DNA of 64,000 bases from Ligula intestinalis (Eukaryota > Platyhelminthes > Cestoda > Diphyllobothriidea > Diphyllobothriidae), in the NCBI GenBank assembly GCA_036362985.1, contig JAYGXS010000001.1:54622955-54686954 (forward strand), in the 5' to 3' direction. The stretch's first letter is position 1. The number at the start of each line of letters is the position of its first letter. A program made the translations under genes and the position numbers. Below, piece by piece: positions 31,951-44,640 of the stretch. The notes beneath the pieces are model-generated. The model was not told the DNA's origin and did not search any database. It worked only from the letters and a program-made list of their open reading frames with translations.

Positions 31951-34900
31951 CTGAAGATGAAAAATAATAGTAATCCTGGGGTTAAGGAGTGCAAAGTTAG
32001 TCAAATAGGTAGAAAAACCGAAAAGATGATAATTTCTGATAAACAAATGCACGATTAGCTCTGACAACCTACCAACAGAGCATTTTAAAGACAGTTTCTC
32101 CATTTCGTGAAACGTCAACCAAATTTTAAAATGTTTTGATCGGAAAAAATTAATTTAGTTGGGTTGTAAGATTGATTATCATGCAACCTTATCTCCACTT
32201 ATTTCCTTCACAACAGGATGCTGAATTTTGAACCAGCTATATTCTGGTCGCCCGCAAAAGGCATTGTCTGTAATAGATGGCTATCTACGTAGGTGAAAAG
32301 AAATTAATGCTTTCATTAAACTTGATATCTAAAACGGGGTACCTTTTGATTTTACAAAGGTTTGTAGGTATGACACTTTTTATGACTGATTTCAGGATAT
32401 ATCACCTCCATCAATCTATTAACGTCGACTTTCAAGTATACAATATGCTCAAAAGCCATTGACACATCATATGAGGACAATGTGATTCCTTCCTCATACT
32501 GCAGAAGAATGCGTGATTTTTTAGAAAAAAACGCATACACCTTTAAGTTTTTGAGCTTTTTTACCAATCAGAAACACATTTCTGAATTTTGGTTGACATT
32601 CCATGAGATAGAGAGTCTTCTTAATGTGCATCAGGGGTACGCTTAATTAAAGAATAAGTTGCGAAAGTTCTTGGCATAAGTATGTGACTCAAATACTCAA
32701 GGCAATATTACCTTCAATATCGGTTTAATTTTAGCATCTGCAAAGGAAGGTGCGTCATCCAATAAGGTGACGACCACGAAATAGCTTTAATGCTAACATG
32801 CATGGTATTCTGTGCAGTTTTTGTATCAATGCAAAAATGGCTTGGGGTATTAGAATATTTTTCCAGCCGATCGTTAAAAAAATTGGATTTAGGCGTTCAA
32901 CCGTGAATTATGGAAAACCAACGGTTGACTGCCATGACACCATGTTTAATATTTTGTAGTCGACAGACAGGATGACGCTGAAAATGTTTGCCTAATATGG
33001 CCGAACCTAAATAGTATCTCGGTGTGCTGCTGGCTCTATAGGAAAGGTTTGAGCACCGAAGCATTGCTCCTTTCCTAAGTGGCTGTGCAGATCTTTACAG
33101 AAAATTCTACCTCTTCTGCATCCTGAGATGGCTCCAATGACTCATTAAACCTGACATACCGGAAGTTCAGGACGCACAATCAAATGAACCATCCATTTCA
33201 CTGAAGATATTCTGCATGCTTTAAACTTACAAGGAGTCATGAACTCTCGTGAAAGTTCGTTAAAGAGATCCTGAAAAATATCATCCTGCCATCGAGGTCG
33301 ATTTCTAAACTCTAATGCGTATGCTGCCTGGACTAACTAGAACTGACAGAGGGAAATAGGATATCTGAAAAAGCAAAAGGATCTAAAATTAACATAAATA
33401 ACTAAAGATGTCGGCTGAGAAGTTGGTTGACTATTTTCGTCAAGTACGTTTCTAAAAAGGATAAAGTTGCCAAGGCATACTTTTGTATATGACCAGCACC
33501 AAGTGTTTAGTGAAGTATTTCCTTCATAATGACTTTATTTCAGGCCAAGATCGTTCTGCGGAAATTTCTGTGGCAAACAAATGTCTGCGGCGAGATAGAG
33601 ACTTGTGTATTGTTTGGATTATAGGAAGATGGGTGCGTGGCTTAAAATTTACCGTCCTGCTCCCGAAACCCCGCCGGGTTCCAGAGACTAAGCAAGGACC
33701 CAACGACCGGCGCTGGACATGAATCGCGTCTGATGCAGCATGACACAACCTTCCCCACCCCGGAGGCGTGTCCCATACCGGTTAGATCTACAGCAAGAGT
33801 TCACGTACATGAGAGAATTTAGAGTCACCACAACAGTTTGTTTCACATGAATTCTTCCATGAAGGGGCCAAGTTATCGCTCCACATAACAATCGGTTCCG
33901 TCAGTACACTGTGATAGATGGAAGGCTTATCAGATTTATAAAGATGTGGTAGGCTAGCATAAAATCGGGCTCGTTTCCTTTTTATCTTATAGCATGAGTC
34001 TAGGTTACTTAACTGGAGCTGAAATCGGCGTAGTGACTGAGTACATGAAAACCCTATCTGTCATACAAGTGCTTGATCCTTTTCCAGGTTTGCCGTGACA
34101 AAATTGCCAATGTCCTTAATTCCCAGAAAAGGCGATAATCATGGAGGAACTGCATGGGTTTCGAAGTGCTTTATTTTGAACTCAATGATCTGATGATCAC
34201 ATAAATGAAAAATTCTGTTGTCGGCAATAGGTGAAAGCAAAATTATAGGCATAATAGGAACTTAAAAGTATTAACCAACGAAAAGAAAGTCACTGATTTG
34301 TTCATGCACCTATCAAAACCGAAATTTTAGGTCAACATAGATATGTTGCCTTAAAAGGGCTCAACGAGTATTTGCAAACGCAAAATTGACGAGATAGTAC
34401 TGCTTGAATTTATTAAGTTTTTGTAGTGGAGAAAATACTGTTTGATTTCAAAGGCCAGGGTAACAGAAACCCATATGCTATATATGAGGCTCCTTTTTAA
34501 GTCGCTTGGACCTAAAATAATATGAAACACTTTACGCAGAGGCAGTATATTTAATTGTAAGTTGCCTCAAAATCGGGATAGCGTCTCACTCAGAAGTGAG
34601 CATTCAGTTTGCAACTACTACTCCCTAGTATACCTTACGGGTATGCTTTCCTCAATCCCATACATAAGGCCTCGATGGTTCGTATTTATTAATGAAATCG
34701 TGTACAACTAGCGTGGATGGTTATTTCACACAGTCGGCCGCTGACTTTCATCCACCCCCTACGTTTTGAGTTTTGCTCCGCCATGGAAACATGATGAGTG
34801 TGGATCGAGAGAATTATGTCAGTGTTGCGCAACCTACGGTTGATTCCATTCCACGGGGGTAGTGGTGGATCTCTCGCATATGGTGAGGGAAATTCCTAAT

Positions 34901-36864
34901 GTTATGGTGTATTTCTGCGTAAATCTAAAGAAGCCTCTGCTGTTGAGAAGCATTTTAGTTTTGCTTAGGTTTGAAACGGTTGCTGACTTTTGCTGGTGTC
35001 ATTTTTTCCATCAACTGAAACCAACGGGCGTATTTTCCTGTTTCCATTTAAGGAAAATGTGCTTTTCGGCTTCCTGTTAGCGGAGCTACGTTTACAGTGG
35101 ACTATTCTAGAGCAGGGACTTAGAATTGACCTTGCATTCTCGCTGAGTAACCAAACATCGCCATAAAAATTCATTTTCTGTCAGTAGCTTTGTGCACCTA
35201 GACGGCAGGTACAGTCAGAGTCAAATTGCGTTTTATAAGAAATCCTACCATCTATCACGCAGGCGATATTAGCATGTCGAAATTCATAAAACCTTATCGT
35301 GCAGCTTTTACAGAGTTAAAAAGTACAAAACGTACGTCATGCTTGAAGGCCGTCAGTCCAACGCCACTGGTCATGCCTTTAGCGCTCGTAGATCCCCTTT
35401 GATCAGAGTTCCGGGATGATTTTGTGAAGAAGTCTAAATAAGTAGAAGGCGATTTATTAACTGAATTATTTTCGAATCCGGGAACGTTAAGTATTTCTCA
35501 TAACAAGAAACAGTCTCTAGTGCTCATGCAAAAAAACACCAAATGTGATTAGTCGGCACGGGAACCACAGGTTCGCCTGCAGCTGGACGGTAAGGGCGTT
35601 GGGCCTCTGACTAAAAAGTTGCGGTTTCGAGCCTCAAGGGTTGCAAAACCTGGAATTGGAGATGAATGTCTCCGGATGGCTAATAAACTGAAAAATTGCC
35701 TGTTTCAGTTCCAACTATCCCTGTTGGTTATTTCTTTGGTGATAATTGATTAAAAGTCTTCTGAAAAGTATATATTGTACAACGAGAGCCACATCGTGAT
35801 ATTTTTTGAATTTTTTTGCATTGATATGGGCACCCATATCACATTCTTACACATGAAGGAGAAGCACCGCGCGTTCCCAAATGCTATGACGCTGACCTAC
35901 ATAGAGCAACACACTTTTAGATGGACGTGCCACAGTTGTTATTCTGCTAGGAATATCCTTCGATTTCATGCTACAGAGGCTTATGGACAGCATTGTGTGA
36001 CGGTGAATGTTAGGAGGGCCCAACACGCGAGTCATAACTCGTGCTGTTCTAAGGGCACTCGAACAAAGAACTCTGACAGGCCACCGATGCATGCAGAGCA
36101 GAAAAAGAGAGCGACCTTGAAAGACCAACACGCGAACATGAAAGGACAACCACGGGCCGAGGTCTGCCATCCGTGAAGTCATGCCTGGCCAGGGGCAAAG
36201 CGCGCGCGCCAAGCATCACCTAAGGACAGGATGGCTGAGGCACGACGACGGCCTGTATATGCCAATCGTGGAGGGCCAATAGAGCACAATGTCTACTGGT
36301 CCTTAAATAGCGAGGCTGCGAGCAGAAGGGCATTCTGCTGCTGGGAGACACGCTGCCGACGACCCGAGATTCTGCTGCTAGTGTCAAGACCTGCTGTCGG
36401 CCGAGACGAGCTACCGACAACAGAGGATACGCTGCTGACGGGCACACAAAAGACAATGCTGATATACAAGCAGAAATAGTGACAGTCGAGTACTATCTGT
36501 TATCCTGTTCTGCCTTATCTTCCTAAAGCGCAACTGGGGGAAATAATCAGTGTTGACACAGGAATACACAAGGTTATAACAGTGAATGTACAAGGCGGAC
36601 AATAGACATTATTGATACGCGTGTTTTAGTACTGCCTGGGCATGAATTCCCGTTATATGTGTAAATCATTATGAACGTGATTAATGCAACTGCTATGTTT
36701 GCTACCCCTTCTAACCGGAACTTACTTCAATAAATTTTGTGAGCAGAAATGCATATAGAACGCTTCGCTTCCCTACCTTTTTCTGACGTTATTTCACTTC
36801 ATGCATGGTCGTACAAATGTAAGTTAAGACTATCTAATATAATATGAACCATGGAGTTTCTTAC
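31951..36864 (-). other. intron of the protocadherin-like gene (4.9 kb)
   Basis: It separates the membrane and tail exons. It holds a tRNA-like repeat at 35590-35700 and a GC-richer patch at about 35850-36450 with ORFs on both strands that look accidental. A possible 23-nt exon is at 32406-32428: preceded by AG and followed by GTGATA on the minus strand, it would restore frame across this gap. Confidence 0.6.
35590..35700 (+). repeat. tRNA-like SINE remnant
   Basis: GGACGGTAAGGGCGTTGGGC (box A-like) precedes GCGGTTTCGAGCC (box B-like) at about 45 bases spacing, followed by a non-tRNA body. There is no second copy in the window with this body. Confidence 0.35.
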
Positions 36865-37186
36865 ACTGGCCATCAAACATCCCACACTTGAGGGCAACGA
36901 TGGCGAGGAGGAGCAGGATACAAAATATGCCCGCAATAGAGACGAGGATGGAGATCATCTTCATCTGGTATCCTGGAACAGAAGCTGCCTTTTTTCGGTC
37001 ATAGCCGCCCAAGCTGAGCTTTTCCGGATTCTCCAGTGGTTGTGTATCAAGCGCCTCAGTAAGCAAGCGAGACGCTGATGTGGAGGGTGTTTGTAGGGTG
37101 TTCTTCGAGGAAGGGGCCGCTGTTTGGGGCTTTGAGAAGATGCCGTTTTGCTCTGGCCCACTTCTGATGATTACGGATAATTGAAT
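36865..37186 (-). CDS. protocadherin-like gene, membrane-spanning exon
   Basis: The exon opens at an acceptor (CTTGCCAG) at 37186 in phase 0 with IQLSVIIRSGPEQNG, which completes the last cadherin-repeat strand begun in exon 50434-51228 (..DNLSSQ joined to IQLSVII). A Ser/Thr/Pro-rich juxtamembrane stretch of about 60 residues follows, then a hydrophobic helix MISILVSIAGIFCILLLLAI with VALKCG at its cytoplasmic end. A typical basic stop-transfer is weak. The best donor is CAGT/GTAAGA, ending the exon at 36865 in phase 1. It anchors the receptor in the plasma membrane. Confidence 0.87.
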
Positions 37187-37399
37187 CTGGCAAGAGGTAT
37201 CCAATATCAGTGGAATTTTAGGTAGATTTATGAATCTGATGAGCACACAAGGCATAAGTATAGCCAAATGCAGTGCTCAATTCGATCTTTTAACGAACAA
37301 CCGCATATACACCGAGCTACATAATAATTGACAGAAAAATAAGGTATGGCTATCTGAAAAGCAGCATGCAAAATGTAGTAGAAGGCAGAGGAATAATCC

Positions 37400-37535
37400 T
37401 TACAGTTGAATCTCCTTAGCATTGACCTCCGGTAAAGGTCTTCTCTGATGAGCGGGTTCACATCCCACCAAACGTCTCGAGTTTTTTCCCAATTGGGACA
37501 GCTCAAATTCAACTAAGCTTGCACAAGAGCTACCA
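37400..37535 (+). repeat. tRNA-derived SINE, copy 3
   Basis: TCCTTAGCATTGACCTCCGG..AAAGGTCTTCTCTGATGAGC and GCGGGTTCACATCCCACC align with the copy-1 head (CTTAGCGGTAGAGCATTAGC; CTCTGATGCACGGGTTCAAA). They run into the shared body GAGTTTTTTCCCAATTGGGA..CAGCTCAAATT. It lies a few hundred bases upstream (in gene orientation) of the membrane exon. Confidence 0.78.
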
Positions 37536-39939
37536 TGATACCAAATGTTGATATCCAACTCAAATATTCGTGCTCTTCACTAAAAATACATCTCGGAGAC
37601 GTTCTTAGAAGGTTTAAATCGGTTATTCAATAAAGTCGTCAACTAACCATGGGTTTGCATTTTTAACTGCTTCCTGTTAATTAAATTAAAAAAGCACTGA
37701 TTACCTTACTTACTAACGAAAAGAGGCGATAACAATAATCTGACTGAGAATAACGAATTAAAGTAAAGGTTCGTCTCTTATAAAATATTTCAACTACACT
37801 TAAGCGAACTGCTATGGAGAGCCAGCCAACCGCTAGTATCCCCCCCGAAATCTAATGCTGCCAAGACTCCGGAATGTGTAGCCGAGATTACTCACAATTG
37901 CAAGGTACGGCTCCACCGGTATTTTTTTCGCGGTCTTCTGGAAAAAAACGGCTCCCACTATAGGCTAAAATGCTTGAAGCGAGGAATGGCGACTACTGCC
38001 CCAGCCTGTGCCTACTCTTCTCTTGCACGCAAACTGTCAAAATATCAGCTTCACGGAGAGGGCCGGTATCTCTTTTCAACAGGCTACCCGTGATGGGTAA
38101 ATCATTTTAAATGCGGAAGCCCGAATATCGGGTATGAATTTGTGTCTGCTACATAAACCACCAACTAAATCTTTTAAAGTTTTAAAATGCATTTAAGAGG
38201 AAAGGTCATTTTATCTGAAGCCTGATTGCGTGTTAATAGGTATACTGTTTCGGGAGCTCATTTTTATCTGAATGAAGTCCTTATGAAGCAATCTCTGGTT
38301 TAGAAGCTACTGGTCAATGGGAAATTTTTATCTCGACAATTTTTCTGGAATTTTAGAAGAAAAAAAGTGAAATTTACTGATATAACATTGTAAGAATTTT
38401 ATGTCCTCTTCCAAAAAAAGAATTAGTATCAGTAATCATAATACTCCATCAATGAATTTAGCGCTAATAATATTTGAACGGTTTTGGACCTTAGTCATCG
38501 CATTACTGGCTGGGTAATTTAATGACGGTTTTACAGTTAATATGGCTGACTAGCTATCCTACACATGCGCAGGCAATGCATAAAAAACGACCTCCAAATA
38601 CTGTTAGATTGCCAAGCAAGCAGACTCTCAAAGCCTATCAATAGGTGGTCAAGAAACAACACCGATAGTGCTACTAAGGTGTGGAGGGCTGTGATCTTGT
38701 ACTCACCCTACTTTATTAAGTACTAATGAACCCGATGCTAGAAGTGTGAAATGGGGATCTTAAATAGCTGCTGAATTAATATGGTTGCTACCGAAGTCTA
38801 GTGGTTGGGCTCTTGAACAAACATTTGCGGGCAGCCAGTCTTCAGCAAACTACTAGAATGACTATCTGAGACAGGACTGTACCCAACACATCTGAGAAAT
38901 CTGATCAGAATGCCTGATTCAAGTAACAAACTCCACGCTACGTGGTCCAGTGGTGCAATTTAATGACGTGCGAGATGGACTGTACAACCATTAATGGATT
39001 CTTGGTAAGTGTCTGACCATCGGTTTCGATGATATCAACAAAGTGCACCAACAGGTTAGTACAGGAGGTTATGGCCTCAGGGTTTAGTTTAAAGTGATAG
39101 AGGACGTAGTTAGCGGCTCCGCACTCTTCCCCTTCTCCCATGAGTCACGAAGACTAGACGGGAGCCGGCGTGGCTGCTGTATCAAATGCAAGCCAATAAA
39201 ATATAATCGTCTAACTTAGTTTTCAGTGACAGTAGCCTTTTGCGTTGGTACTACTGTACTAGCTGTCCTCACTCACCCATAGTAGGTGTCTGGCCAGACT
39301 TAGGCAAACCTTTCTTCTAATACTACACACTAGGGTGTAACTTTGTGATAGCACTTGCTCGTATTTGTACTGCAAGTCAAAAGTGACCCTGATTAAGGTT
39401 TGCACTGGGCTCATGTTTACTAGTACTGATGCTGGCACTGACGCCAACATTTTTCAGAGGTGACGCTGATTAGCCAACGCTAGGGGTCATCAGCATGGCT
39501 GCGTTTGTCATGGTTTCCTCACTTTCATCTCTATCCATGGAACTTTACGCACTAAGAAGATGCCGATATAGTTACTTGTCTATGCTAGAAGTGCTGATTC
39601 AGTAAGGCCAGTACTTAGTATGCTATTAGTACTGCCCGTGTATGCTTTTTAAGGAGTCGCACCCAAGATGCACTCTCAGTCTGTGGGATGTAATGGTGAT
39701 TAGCATTTATACAATAATATAGCGTTTGTAGAGATGGGATTAAAGTCAACTCTGGGCTTTTATCTCCACAAGTCAGTAATAAGTGTAGTAGAACTTGTGC
39801 TAGCTCTGCCGCTATCAGTTGTCAGAGGTCTGCCCATTGTCTTTCGAAAAAGGTGGGCTACAAGAACCGCTAATAGACAACAACCGTGTTGCTGAGACTG
39901 CAATAGACTAGAAAGCTTGGGCTTAGCTTTGAGGACTCG

Positions 39940-41040
39940 GTTGTTCTATAAAGCCAAGCAGGTCTAGCTTAGAGACTCGACTGAATGAATTAAGGGGTAC
40001 ATTTGTGTATAAGCTGGGTAATTATTTGACAGCCAATTAGAGTTTAAGGTAAGGTAGGTTGGAGTTATGTGTAGCTAATAAAACAATTTTTGATGCTGCT
40101 GTTCGGAGAAACTACGCTTTTATCAAAGAATTAAAATAAATGAACTTACACGCGTCCCAAGCTTTCCTTCGGGTTGATTTATAAGACAGCCGGCGAGAAT
40201 GCGCGTCCGCGATGTAGATACGACTCTCATCAGGAATACTTATAGTCATAACAACGAGCCTCGGTGTCAAGACCGGCCTCTGGCGATATAAATTGTAATC
40301 GGCTAACAGCTGTCCGCGTATGGTGATTGTGATTGTCGTGGCTTGCGCAACCGTAGTTTGCAGATGTCGTGTCATGTCATGCTATGTCATGTCCTGCTAT
40401 TTTATGCCTCCCCCTCTCAAGGGAGCTGTGTGACACAGCTGGCCCACTTGACTCCCGTGCCCTCAGTCGAGCCAGTTATTCCGCCATTCGAGAAAGTATC
40501 ACATCCGGATGGCCCATTTGCGTGGTGTCACAGTCGTTTTAAATTATTGCTACTAACGACCTTTATTTGCAACAGCAAGACGTCATAATACTTAAAAAGT
40601 AATAGTCATCATCAGCAGTAGCAGCAGCATGTGATCGGCATCTATCGGTATTGGTTTCCCTTTAATCATCCTCAGAGTTTGTCCTCTAGAGCGAGAACCT
40701 AGTTGGGTTATTATTGTAGTTACCTCCTGAAGAATACCTGATATGGCTGCAGTGAGCTGACTTGGAAAATAGGTTTAGAGGAAGGGTATAAGCCAAATAG
40801 TTGTATAGATCTGAACTGAGAGACTCGACTACATAGGCTTGGAGATGAGCTACCCTCCTTGTTTAATAGCGATTTGTTTGACAACTCGCCTGAAGCTGGG
40901 CTAGATTTGGATTTTTTAGCTGGGGCTTTAGTAAGCTAATCTATATTTGGCTAGGTGGGTTATGCTAAGCCGAAGCAGAACCATATAGGATCGAAACTAA
41001 GATCCTCGACTATATTTCTGAGACCTACACTTATGGCTAG
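39940..41040. repeat. degenerate repeat region rich in TAG/CTA
   Basis: Two units share TATAA(A)GCCAA..CT(A/G)...AGAGACTCGACT about 850 bp apart (near 39947-39982 and 40787-40830), with a weaker third near 40970-41020. The surrounding 38.9-42.9 kb is unusually rich in TAG and AGTA strings. A short ATGTCATGTC tandem tract is at about 40365-40400 and a CAGCAGTAG tract at about 40605-40630. Confidence 0.4.
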
Positions 41041-41984
41041 GTTTAAGTAATGATAGCTCAATATGATGGGGGGTATTTCGGTATAGTGGTCTTCTAATAA
41101 TCTGTATTGGGTAACCTTACATTACTCGTACCCCGAGTAGTGTTGCCGTGTATTGATTTGACCCCTGTGGTTACTCAAGCGTGATCTTCAGGCGATTCGT
41201 TTAGGGGGCGCTTAGTGGTCAATGCACTGTAGTAGTTTCGCAGTAATATAGTTCAGAAATGGTCCGTCCCGCAAGCGATCTCATTTCTGGTAGTAGAAAC
41301 GCACTTAGAAAGAGTTCAAGTCACGTCAACTATCATAGTCAGGCTGTTAGTCCACTGTTCAATTCACAGAGCATTTCCCGCTTTGGGCTGAGAGCGTGGT
41401 CGGTTGCTCGACGGATTGCGATTGATTTTGACTTTACCGAGTTTTGCTTTTCGAAGTAGCTATTAACTGTGTCAATAGCTGAGTAGTAAGCAATAAGCAT
41501 AACATGGTAAGATGAGCTTGCAAAATTTTTCAGCTTCACGTGGTGATTCGTTAGAACGCTTGGGGTGTTCCTGCGAGCATGCGGTCTCTTTGTAGGGGTT
41601 CGGAGATCAGCAGTTACAGGCAGATTACGCCGGACTACACGACAGGTTCGGGGTTCTCACGAGCGATATAGCTGTTGAAGTCGATCAATTCACGTTATAA
41701 AGCACTTTTTCGAATGACGCCCCGATTGGCTTTTGAATAGCCAATGACAGAGTGCAGCTTAGAGTCATCTATTTACCGATTTCGCGTCCAAGGGAGTTTC
41801 CACGTCCTCCGCCGATCTGCATTTAGACTGCTCGGGGGCGCATGCTTTACTCCAATCCTTGTTTACGTCCTCTCACCCTTGCTTATTTAATCCGTTCTTA
41901 AATCTGCCCTGCGTGACGGGGGAGGGTGGATTGAGGCCGCACCTAGCTGTTCTTACCCCTTTTGACCCGTCATGGGCCTCATTT

Positions 41985-42442
41985 TGTTTGTCTAGGTCGA
42001 CGACTGGCGGGGGGGATATACTCGAGCCAGTGATACGTAATCAAATGTACATTTCGAATCTTGGACGCAAAGGGACCTTGTTCACCTGGAACACCTAGAC
42101 TTACGGTGCATCCTGCGATTTGTGCCGCCTGGCGCAAACTTTTCGTCGGGATTAAGGTTTGTACCTAGTTCGGCCACAGACGCAGGTGGGGGTGGGGGGA
42201 GAGAGTTTGGTCCTGTTTGTCTAGGTCGGCGACTGACAAAAGGGACATACTCGAGCCCGTATTAAGTTATCTAGTAAGCAAAACTGAGTCAAGGACGCAA
42301 GGGGTCCTTGTTCGTCTGAAACACCTGAGCTCACAGCGCATCCTGCAATTAGCGCCGTTTGGTTCAAACTTTTCGTTGGGATTAGAGTTTGAACCTAGGT
42401 CTACCATAGACACCAGTGAGGGTGGGGGTGGGCGTGACTGGG
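41985..42442 (+). repeat. 229-bp tandem duplication, two units
   Basis: Unit 1 (41985-42213) and unit 2 (42214-42442) both start TGTTTGTCTAGGTCG. They share GACATACTCGAGCC, GGACGCAA(G/A)GGG.CCTTGTTC, ACACCT(A/G)(G/A)(A/G)CT, GCATCCTGC, CAAACTTTTCG(T/C)(T/C)GGGATTA and GGTGGGGGTGGG in the same order. Divergence is perhaps a fifth by eye. No conserved open frame spans the units. Confidence 0.8.
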
Positions 42443-42669
42443 TTTCTAGAATGTCCCATTTACGCGGCTGTTTGGACTGCCGTACTTTTAGCTTCATCGA
42501 CAATGTTCGAGTGTTTGAAGCTGACAGAGTAGGAGAATGCATGATGTGGTATTGCTTGCTGCACACAAGGTGGATGCTCTCGTTATCAGTAATAGTAGTA
42601 CTAGTGTTAGTTTTGAGCTAATAGAGCCTCGGAGATTATTATGGGATGGTTATTTCGGATTGTTTTTAC

Positions 42670-42910
42670 TTGAGAGTCCTAAAACTGTTGCTGCTACGAC
42701 TCGCGCTTCTACTGCTAGTTCTTTATGCTGATAGTACTGGCAGCGGCAGTGTTATTTCTATTTAACTAATAGTGGGCTAGTGCAAGTAGCATTAAGAGTA
42801 GTAATGAAGAGTACAGTCAAGTGTGAGCACACTGCACGTAAAGTCCTGAAGGGCAGAAGTCCGCCAATACAGTAGGGTAGTTTAATTCAATGCAACAGGA
42901 GCGGGAAATT
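42670..42910 (+). repeat. dispersed repeat B, copy 1
   Basis: GTTGCTGCTACGACTCGCGC, TCTACTGCTAGTT, GATAGTACTGGCAGCGGCAG, CTAATAGTGG and CAATGCAACAGGA recur in order at 46155-46410. Non-coding. Confidence 0.75.
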
Positions 42911-43334
42911 TCATTGATGCTGATAATTTTTATTGGTGATGGTTACACTAGGGCATGTGGGCTTTCCTCTGGTTCCGCTCTCTCATCCATGTCCATCTGG
43001 CGGTGTCACCTTATTGTTAGCGAGGCAATATTTATTTTGTATCGCTGGTTCTGACATGTCACATGGTGTTACAATAACTTTTTGCGCTGTTACTGCTGCA
43101 CTGTTTATCTTCAATCCCCCACCCACAGTAGGTGCCCAGAAATATTTGAGGCGCCCGAGTCTCGTATATCTGTTGCTGCTGCTGCTGCAATTACTGTTTA
43201 TGCTGCTGTTTCTCGCGGTGTGTCCTAATCCATTTAGTGCTGCTAAAGTTTCGTCAAAAAATGACACTGATTGGTGTCGGGTCCAGGGCCGTGTTGCTTT
43301 GATCTCCATTTTAAGACTGTTGTGCTTTTGCTAG

Positions 43335-44093
43335 GAGTGTTACTTCAACTCCCTAAAGCGTCTCCAAATCAACACGCTGAACTGGGAGGAGCTTGCCCTG
43401 GACCGAACCGCGTGGCGAAGAGCGGTCAAAACGGGCGCCGCAATCTACGAAGTTAGTCGGATCGCCGCCGCCAAGGCAAAACGGACGGCACGCAAGTCTC
43501 CCAATCCACGGACGCACGCTGCCACCACCCAAGCCCTTCCAACGTGTCCGCGTTGTCAATGCACCTTCCGTGCACGCATTGGCCTGGTCGGTCACCTCCG
43601 GAAGCCGTGCAACCCTCCTCCGACAGCATCCACGTCGACTGCACCAAACACTCCACCAGACCCTACTCCACCCTCCACCTCGACGGCAATCACCGACGCG
43701 AGAGATGCCTCGTTGCCCTCGTCCACCGACTCCAACTCATCCACAACTTCTTCCACTCCCTCCGACACATTACCGCCCGCAACCACTTCCACACCTGAAC
43801 CCCCCACCAGCTCTGAGGGCCTAATATGCCCTCACTGCAATCGCACATTCACCTCACGCATCGATCTCATCGGTCACTTGCGAATCCATCGCACAGAGAC
43901 TGGTGAACTAGTGCCTGGAGCACCAACACACAGACGAGACCGCCGCCTTCACTGCCCACACTGCCCCCGATCATTCGCTCATCGCATTGGCCTACTAGGT
44001 CACATGCGCATTCACGACAGCGGCACTGACAATGATGTCGGCGCACCCAGCACCTCACACATCCCCACCACCAGCCTTAGCCACACTCAGTAG
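43335..44093 (+). pseudogene. jockey-like LINE 3' end: RT C-terminal tail with three zinc fingers
   Basis: One frame is open from 43335 to TAG at 44093 (252 codons) and has no start of its own. It enters at FNSLKRLQINTLNWEELALD, the conserved tail after LINE RT, then RTAWRRAVKTGAAIYE. Finger 1 (43545-43610) is CPRC..HLRKPC, a C2HC variant. Fingers 2 (43827-43889) and 3 (43953-44015) are canonical C-X2-C-X12-H-X3-H: CPHC..RTF..RIDLIGHLRIH and CPHC..RSF..RIGLLGHMRIH. Between fingers 1 and 2 lies a Thr/Ser/Pro-rich linker. EN and RT core are missing, so it is a 5'-truncated insertion, antisense to the cadherin gene inside its large intron. The fingers may bind element RNA or target DNA (inference). 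It is far less decayed than 23780-26490. Confidence 0.9.
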
Positions 44094-44640
44094 TCGCCTC
44101 GCGTCACGATTGCGTCGTCAAGTTTGTCGGGAACACAGGTGAGTGCCTCCTCCCTCAGGTAAGTGGAGGCCGTTCTTGCTAAATTTTGTCGAATAATGTC
44201 TTGCCTTTCTGCCCCATAATAGCTCCTGTAGTTTATATTATTCGCTCCATTACCGCAATCGTACTCACAATATCGGCACCTACAGTTCTGTCTTTAGCTT
44301 AATCGTCAGCCTCAGTAGCTACTGAAGATTCTCTGCTGCAAGGTAAGCTGAGATTTTGCTCTCATTGTTCTTTTCTATACTTCATCTCCTCCCCTCTCTC
44401 TCAGCCTGTCTGCGTTCCCCCCTCGCCTCCTCTCCCTATCTCCCTCTTTCCCTTTATCTATTTTTCCCCTTCGGCCTTTCCCCTCCTGCTTGTTCCTCTT
44501 TTTCTTCTACTTCATCTTCCTTCTACCCCTCCTCTTCTTCTTCTTCTTCTGCACGTCCACAATTGCAAAGTTCACCAATTTTCTCTTGCTCTCCTTTCAG
44601 CCTCGCCCACGGACGCCGATCGGCAACGGAGCATGGGTAG
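44094..44640 (+). other. CT-rich 3' region of the LINE fragment
   Basis: After the stop comes about 250 bp of mixed sequence, then a strongly pyrimidine-biased tract (about 44380-44600), including TTCTTCTTCTTCTTCT at about 44533-44548. The element's own 3' terminus is somewhere here. The glutamate-rich open frame on the opposite strand is an artefact of the CT tract. Confidence 0.55.

Noticed and set aside
35775..36480. Open frames on both strands in a GC-rich patch of the 4.9-kb intron
   Set aside because: Overlapping frames on both strands with no domain or splice sites are expected from GC-rich DNA. It may be a repeat, but no second copy was seen.
42933..43334. 133-codon leucine-rich open frame
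   Set aside because: Hydrophobic runs come from CTG/TTG simple repeats (about 43170-43215). There is no signal of a real gene and it abuts the LINE fragment.
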